From Nephromyces sp. MM_2019 (taxonomy: Eukaryota > Apicomplexa > Aconoidasida > Nephromycida): a stretch of 11,009 nucleotides of DNA. This document shows, piece after piece, positions 6,654 through 11,009 of the stretch. Made by a program: the position numbers and the translations under genes. The notes under the pieces are model-generated. The model saw nothing but the letters and a program-made list of their open reading frames with translations, had not been told where the DNA came from and ran no database searches. Where the stretch lies: contig JADHZB010000133.1 in the NCBI GenBank assembly GCA_015657535.1, forward strand, positions 1 to 11,009. Reading direction: 5' to 3'. Positions within the stretch are counted from its first letter, which is position 1. Each line of letters opens with the position of its first letter.

Positions 6654-9600
6654 ATGCCAAAATCTAAATTACGAAAGCCCTCATCTTCATCTTCAAAGAT
6701 GAAGATGTTTGGTAGAGGAGGGAAATCTCACAACTCAAAGAGTGGAGCATCGACTAATCCCTTCCGTGTATCAGATGGAGCGAAGAAGGCAGCTAATCTG
6801 CGTTAGTAGATGCTTCTGTGTGCGCGTGTTGGTGTGTGTTGGTGTGTGTGTATTGGTGTTGATGTATGTGTTTTTTTTTTATCTGCTTGTGTGTGTGTTT
6901 GTGCTGATGCTTGTGTGTTCGTATGTTTGTGTGTGTATTTACGTCTACCGTTGGCAGATTTTTTTCAAATTTGTAGTGTTTTGCTTATTTACGTCTGATT
7001 GATTCATTCAGATGAAATGCCTATTTGTGTATTACTGTAACTTGCTTATTTGCAATTACACACACTCCACATACACACACCAGCAGACAGGCAAATGCAC
7101 ACTCCACACACACGAACCAACACAGCCTACGCACCAGCATGCCCCAGAGACGCACACCTCACGTACACACACCAACACTCCCCCCTCCCCACATACACAC
7201 GCACGTCTCCCTACTCTTCAGCTACTAACAAGCTCAGGAGCAAGTCTACTATCAATAGGCTTAACATGTATAGGAGTAAGCCTAATGAAGCGAAGAGGAA
7301 GGCTATGCCTACCAAACCTGTGAGGATTCAACCTGATCGCCGGTGGTTTGGGAATGTTCGGGTGATAACTGAAGGCAAACTGGAGGAGTTTCGTGAAGAA
7401 ATGAGCAAATCATCTAATGATCCTTACAGGTGTGTGTGTATGTGCGTGTGTGTGTGTGTGTGTGTCTGTGTCCGGGTGTGTGCAGAGTTGGGAGGTTGTG
7501 TGTGTGTCTCTGTGTGTGTCTCTGTGTGTGTCTCTGTGTGTGTCTCTGTGTGTTTCTCTATATCTTTCTCTTTTGCTGTCTTTTTTCTGTCTCTTTTGTT
7601 TCTGTGTGATTACCATAGTATCAAGTGTTTGTGAGTATCTCTCAGCAGAATGATAATAGTTTACTGCTTTTCTTGGTGTACTTACAGCGTAGTCTTGAAG
7701 CGTAGCACACTGCCGATCTCCTTATTAAAGGATTCAACGAAGGAGTCGAGGATGCAGCTGTTGAGTATCGAGCCGTTTGATGAGGTTTTTGGTAGTAAAA
7801 AGAGGAGGAAGAAGCCGAAGATGGAAGTCTCTAACTTTGAAGAAATGTTGAAGAAGGTTGAAGGGCTGTGTGTGTGGGAGGTTGAGGGATTTAGTGGGTT
7901 TTTGGGGTGTGTTTGTGAAAATTTTGGGGGACTTAGGGGAGTGTTGTGGCGTGTGTGCGTGTGAAGCTCGATGGAATGTAGTTGGGATTTTAGGGTGTGT
8001 GTGTGTGTGTGTGTTTCATGATGAAATTAGTTTCCAAGCTCGTCTCTCGCGGTGCGTGCTTCTAATCACCTTCCCTCGCTAGATATAGATGGTGGATATA
8101 CATACTGCTGCTTTAAACTCTTCAGCCTTCAACCTTGAAGATGCTCAGTTTTATGTATATGTGTGTGGGATGTATATTCAACTACTCTGAACTGATTAAC
8201 TGAAGATGCTAATACTTCGTATGTGTGTGTGTGTGCGTGTGTGTGTGTGTGGGGTGTATATACACCTCCTCTACTCTTTTCCTATAGATTGAAGATGTTA
8301 ATACTTCATATAACGCTGAGAAAGACAAGGCTCTCGCTGTTTATGATGAAATGGCTGCAGCTGATGGGACGAATACATTGGCGTCTGACGAAGTGTTTAA
8401 GAAGGGGACATCAAAGAGGATATGGGCGGTGCGTGTATTTGTGTGTGATGAGAGAGTTTGGTAGTGTTTTGTTTGGTGTGTGTGTTATTTTACGTGTCTG
8501 TTATGAGACAGTTTGATAGCGTGTATATTCATGTGTGTGTGTGTGTGTTACTTCATGTGCGTGTGTCGCTGTGTTCAACTTGTCTATTAACTGTGCAAAT
8601 ACCTCGAAGATGTTTATAATTTATTCAGGAGCTTTACAAAGTGATTGATTCCGCTGATGTGTTAGTTCAAGTGTTAGACGCAAGAGATCCTATGGGAACA
8701 AGGTATACAGAGAGTGTACGTACACCTATGCTTAAGCTTCAAGCTAAATAGCTACTTTGCCGCAGATAATCCTGTGCGTGTGTGCTTTTTTTTCTTAGTT
8801 CGCTAATCTTTGATACACTATGTGTGGCTGGTTGCATATTATCGGTGCTGTCTCTTTAATAGTGTGTGTGTGAACTTTCTCCGCTACTCCTCTTGCTCAG
8901 TTAAAGCTTATATTTGAGCTTGTGTGTGTGCGTGAAATCCTTATCCACTAATGCTCCTTTTCCTCAATTGAACCTCACACTATAAGTTGTGTGTGTTTGT
9001 GCCATCCTTCTCCACTAATGCTCCTTTTCCTCAATTGAACCTCATACTCAAACTCGTGTGTGTGCGATCTTTCTTCATTAGATGTAAGCAGCTGGAGACT
9101 AAGATGAAGAAGGAAAGAGCTCATAAGCATATGATTCTTTTGATGAATAAGAGCGATCTGATCCCCTCATGGGCCGCTTCTCGTTGGGTGAAGATATTGA
9201 GCAAAGAATATCCTACCTTAGCCTTTCACGCTTCCCTTACTAAGCCCTTTGGAAAGCAGTCCTTAATCCAGCTCTTCAGGTGTGTGTGTGTGTGTGTGTG
9301 TGTGTGCATATTTTTACATTTGTGTGTGTTATCAAATCATGAATAAGCTAGTTTTGCATCCTCACCCGGCTATTAGGTATAAGCCCATGAATTTCTACCT
9401 CTCTGTTGGGATGTTTTTTCACTGGCTAGCTACTGCATTTCAATCTTCAAAATTTTACTGGTCGGTGTATGTACATTAACCTTTATACAGGCAATTTGCT
9501 GGTCTCTTAAAAGACAAAAAGAACATCAGCGTCGGCTTCTTTGGGTATCCAAATGTTGGGAAATCTTCAGTCATTAATGCTCTTCGTAGGAAGAAAGTGT

Positions 9601-10678
9601 GTAAATCTGCTCCTATTCCAGGTGTGTGTGTGTGTGTGTGTGTTTGTGTGTGTTTGTGTGTGTGTGATTTGTTGATGTGCATTTTGGTGTGTGTGCATGC
9701 TTTTGTGTGTCTTTTTTTGTGTGTATTTTGTGGTGAGGTTTCTTTTATGTTGTGTGCGTAATCGGGTATTGCGTGTTGTGTTTGCGTGTGGTTTAGTGTG
9801 TGTGTCAGCATCGTGTGTATTGAAAATTTTCTGGAATGATGTTGGTAGATCTTGTAGCTGTCCTTAGCCCCTTCTTATCATGTGTGTATGTGTATGTTTT
9901 GCAGGAGAGACTCGTGTGTGGCAGTATGTCACATTAACGAATAGGATATACTTGATAGACTGTCCTGGAATTGTCCCAGTTGATCCAGATAATGGAGACA
10001 CTGCAAAAGTGTGTAAATTCGCACACACATCATTTTTTTTATCAATATCAGTAGAAAATAGTGAAATGTGTGTGTGTGGAGTTTTGGTTGTTTTTGATTT
10101 AATCTTCGTCTGCTTATCATCTTCATCTCCTACTGATTCGCATGTGCATGTATGTGGCTTCTTACATCTTCATCTAATAGCCTTTCTGATGAGTTTGCAG
10201 GTGTACATACATTGCCCTGTGTGTGCTGTCTGCATAATAGTTTTATTCCTCGTTGTTGAGAGGATTGAGTACTACTGTGTGTGTGCATCATGCCGTGCAT
10301 CTTGGAGGTTTTGCAGTATGCGCTTGGTGGATGTATTTATGTCTTTTGGAGTGTTGTGTGTGGAATGCTGTGTGTGTAGCTGCCATTATTGTGTGTGAAT
10401 GATTCTTTTGGTAGTAAAAGCGTGTGTGTACACAAGTTTGCAGCTCATCTTTGTAGCCTTGAAAGATGTTCCCTTTGCTTAAAACGGCTGCAGATTAGTC
10501 TAAGCCTTCTATATTCTCTACTGTGCTAGCATTGTATGTGTAGCACACGCACATATACACACTATCTACAAGTCGCTGTGTGTGTGAATTCGCTTTAGGT
10601 ATTGAAGGGTGCAATTCGTCCTGAACGTATACAGTCTCCTGAGAAGCATATAGATGAGGTCTTAGCCCGTGCAAAGAG
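6654..10678 (+). CDS. NOG2: Nucleolar GTP-binding protein 2 (Nog2/GNL2), nine exons seen, 3' end outside the window
   Basis: Exons are 6654-6801, 7222-7429, 7688-7856, 8288-8428, 8629-8702, 9082-9279, 9491-9621, 9905-10008 and 10599-10678: 1253 nt, 417 codons plus two bases. Nog2 is a nucleolar GTPase that checks late 60S pre-ribosomes before export. An N-terminal NGP1NT-type region has [28 protein letters not shown] and LPISLL. The circularly permuted GTPase order is visible: DARDPMGTR (239-247), G4 NKSD (269-272), FHASLT (295-300), G1 GYPNVGKSS (331-339), PIPGET (354-359), G3 DCPG (375-378), then [17 protein letters not shown]. The Asn in the P-loop is typical of potassium-dependent members. 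The start is ATG 6654 because MPKSKLRKP and ASTNP match family N-termini. A stop codon follows exon 9 in frame, but the family extends well beyond, so AG|GTAGAG is read as a donor. The first splice is the least certain. Confidence 0.95.
6802..7221 (+). other. NOG2 intron 1 (420 nt, phase 1)
   Basis: The donor is CTGC|GTTAGTAG, weak but the only GT before an in-frame TAG, and the acceptor is CTACTCTTCAG. The 5' part (6818-6945) is TG-rich, and 7057-7206 is CA-rich, a clear GT arm / CA arm intron. A second AG at 7236-7237 follows a TACTAAC, the classical branch-site word, 8 bp upstream. Joining there would give the better-looking [11 protein letters not shown] but needs a non-GT donor, so I use 7221, which inserts PTNKL. 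Confidence 0.7.
7430..7687 (+). other. NOG2 intron 2 (258 nt, phase 2)
   Basis: The donor is TACAG|GTGTGTGTGTATG and the acceptor GGTGTACTTACAG. Splicing gives [11 protein letters not shown], matching the family. The first 130 nt are TG-rich. There is no CA arm, but a degraded palindrome (GGTGTACTTACA, 7675-7686) overlaps the acceptor itself. Confidence 0.93.
7499..7558 (+). repeat. 12-bp tandem repeat, five copies
   Basis: TGTGTGTGTCTC is repeated at 7499, 7511, 7523, 7535 and 7547, the last copy with one change (GTTTCTC). It lies in NOG2 intron 2. The unit encodes a Val/Cys/Ser string if read through and contains no stop in that frame. Confidence 0.9.
7857..8287 (+). other. NOG2 intron 3 (431 nt, phase 0)
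   Basis: The donor is chosen as AAG|GTTGAAGG so that EEMLKK continues into [13 protein letters not shown]. The alternative donor further on (GGGCT|GTGTGTG) would break frame with the acceptor TCCTATAG. TG-rich stretches lie at 7865-7960, 7992-8013 and 8221-8252. The perfect palindrome GGTGTATATACACC (8253-8266) is 21 nt before exon 4. The last 190 nt contain tandem copies of the intron end (separate entry). Confidence 0.8.
8087..8311 (+). repeat. Tandem decayed copies of the intron 3 end plus exon 4 start
   Basis: TGAAGATG followed by similar sequence occurs at 8136, 8201 and 8290. The last is the true start of exon 4. The 8201-8222 and 8290-8311 stretches agree at 20 of 22 positions. Each copy is preceded by a variant of GGTGTATATACACC (GGTGGATATACATA at 8091, GGATGTATATTCAA at 8168, the intact one at 8253) and a CTACTCT-like pyrimidine tract, and each non-final copy is followed by a GTATATGTGTG or GTGTGTGTG run. 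The copies therefore span palindrome, acceptor region, exon start and TG run. Confidence 0.7.
8429..8628 (+). other. NOG2 intron 4 (200 nt, phase 0)
   Basis: The donor is GGCG|GTGCGTGTA and the acceptor TTTATTCAG. Splicing gives [16 protein letters not shown], matching the family. It is TG-rich nearly throughout. It holds a diverged duplication: ATGAGAGAGTTTGGTAGTGT (8448-8467) resembles ATGAGACAGTTTGATAGCGT (8503-8522), a spacing of 55 bp. There is no CA arm. Confidence 0.93.
8703..9081 (+). other. NOG2 intron 5 (379 nt, phase 2)
   Basis: The donor is ACAAG|GTATACAGAG and the acceptor TTCTTCATTAG. Splicing rebuilds [19 protein letters not shown], matching the family (GTRCKSVEEYMKKE in yeast, from memory). 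A perfect 12-bp palindrome GTGTACGTACAC (8714-8725) lies 11 nt inside the donor. The second half is a tandem array (separate entry). Confidence 0.9.
8868..9084 (+). repeat. About 67-bp tandem repeat resembling the intron 5 acceptor
   Basis: A 34-nt identical stretch beginning TCCACTAATGCTCC occurs at 8944-8977 and 9011-9044, a 67-bp period. A diverged copy starts near 8879 (TCTCCGCTACTCC). Each copy follows a TG run and a short spacer: GTGTGTGTGTGAACTTTC, GTGTGTGTGCGTGAAATCC, GTGTGTGTTTGTGCCATCC. The true acceptor has the same build: GTGTGTGTGCGATCTTTC then TTCATTAGATG. Upstream copies read CACTAATG where the real site reads CATTAGATG, so they lack a usable AG at that point. Confidence 0.8.
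9280..9490 (+). other. NOG2 intron 6 (211 nt, phase 2)
   Basis: The donor is TTCAG|GTGTGTGTGTG, the start of a 27-nt pure GT run (9280-9306), and the acceptor is CTTTATACAG. Splicing gives [24 protein letters not shown] partial palindrome GGTGTATGTACATT (9464-9477) ends 13 nt before exon 7. There is no CA arm. Confidence 0.95.
9622..9904 (+). other. NOG2 intron 7 (283 nt, phase 1)
   Basis: The donor is CCAG|GTGTGTGTGTG and the acceptor TATGTTTTGCAG. Splicing gives [12 protein letters not shown], the G2 region. TG-rich sequence fills the first 180 nt. There is no CA arm or palindrome. Confidence 0.95.
10009..10598 (+). other. NOG2 intron 8 (590 nt, phase 0)
   Basis: The donor is AAAA|GTGTGTAAATTC and the acceptor CGCTTTAG. 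Splicing gives [20 protein letters not shown], matching the family. A frame reads through more than 350 nt but gives a Cys/Val/Phe-rich string without family resemblance. GGTGTACATACATT lies at 10200-10213, straight after TTTGCA. I see no extra exon the protein would need. Confidence 0.9.
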
Positions 10679-10974
10679 GTAGAGTGCTTATGCTTTCTGT
10701 GTGTGCATTTTATTAGCTGTGTGTGCAATTTATATCGCTTTATACTTGCGTGGTTGGAATAATCTCATGTTGCAGTGTGCTTGGGTGTTTCACGTGTGTG
10801 GTAGCCTGTGTATGTGGCATCCATTCTGTGTGTGTGCAGCGTCCATTCTTTGCGTGTCACATCCACTCCCTGCATGTTTGTGTGTAGACTCTTGAACTTC
10901 TCACTTCTTCTTCCCTTCACATGTCTAATATATCAAATTGTAGAAAACCCTCTGTTTAGCTCTCTCTCTGTCTC

Positions 10975-11009
<35 letters not shown>
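10679..11009 (+). other. NOG2 intron 9, incomplete
   Basis: The donor is AAGAG|GTAGAGTGC. The remaining sequence is TG-rich and then pyrimidine-rich, and I find no exon that continues the family after VLARAKR (expected next is the region like YISKTYKI in human GNL2). The next exon must lie beyond the right edge. Confidence 0.75.
10977..11009 (+). repeat. Pure (TG)n run at the window end
   Basis: At least 33 nt of uninterrupted TG run into the right edge, so the true length is unknown. Confidence 0.95.

Noticed and set aside
7410..7616. Minus-strand frame of HRDTHRDT repeats
   Set aside because: It is the reverse complement of the 12-bp repeat inside NOG2 intron 2, whose exons are on the + strand.
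10599..10681. NOG2 ending at TAG 10679-10681 directly after RAKR
   Set aside because: The family continues well beyond this point, and AG|GTAGAG is an acceptable donor that fits the frequent exon-end AG here.
10977..11009. Telomeric repeat at the right edge
   Set aside because: It is a plain TG dinucleotide run like many inside the introns, not a G-run telomere unit, and it lies within an intron.
1..11009. tRNA, rRNA, transposon or viral genes
   Set aside because: I found no cloverleaf with a T-loop consensus, no rRNA words, and no transposase, reverse transcriptase or terminal repeat signature on either strand by eye.

Overview
The window is nuclear DNA from a eukaryote. Two recognisable genes lie on the + strand, each cut into many exons by introns with GT...YAG ends. 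Joining the exons gives proteins that align end to end with known families. The species cannot be named from the sequence. A single-celled eukaryote is my guess, at low confidence. The non-coding DNA is dominated by TG-rich and CA-rich tracts.

Layout. 1-1501: CA-rich block, AT-rich island, long TG-rich block, unique island, CA-rich block. No recognised gene. 1502-4030: complete five-exon gene for S-formylglutathione hydrolase (285 aa), the last step of glutathione-dependent formaldehyde detoxification. 4031-6653: 2.6 kb between the genes, again alternating TG, CA, TG, CA blocks, with non-repetitive islands (about 4381-4750, 5646-5790, 5880-6022) that could hold unrecognised exons, then a pyrimidine-rich and T-rich leader. 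6654-11009: first nine exons (417 codons) of a Nog2/GNL2-type circularly permuted GTPase of 60S ribosome assembly. The gene runs off the right edge, and the window ends inside a pure TG run.

The two genes are not functionally linked. One is a metabolic esterase, the other a nucleolar GTPase.

The most interesting signal is in the introns. Many begin with a GT-rich stretch, often GTGTGTGT starting at the donor itself, and several also carry a CA-rich stretch towards the 3' end. In RNA the two arms are complementary and could fold the intron back and bring its ends together. FGH intron 4 shows this best: a TG arm and a CA arm flank a 21-nt inverted repeat. A palindrome close to GGTGTAYRTACACC recurs in several introns, often 13-23 nt before the acceptor. 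Two NOG2 introns carry tandem copies of their own 3' end. The same TG-then-CA order continues outside the two genes, which may mark further introns.
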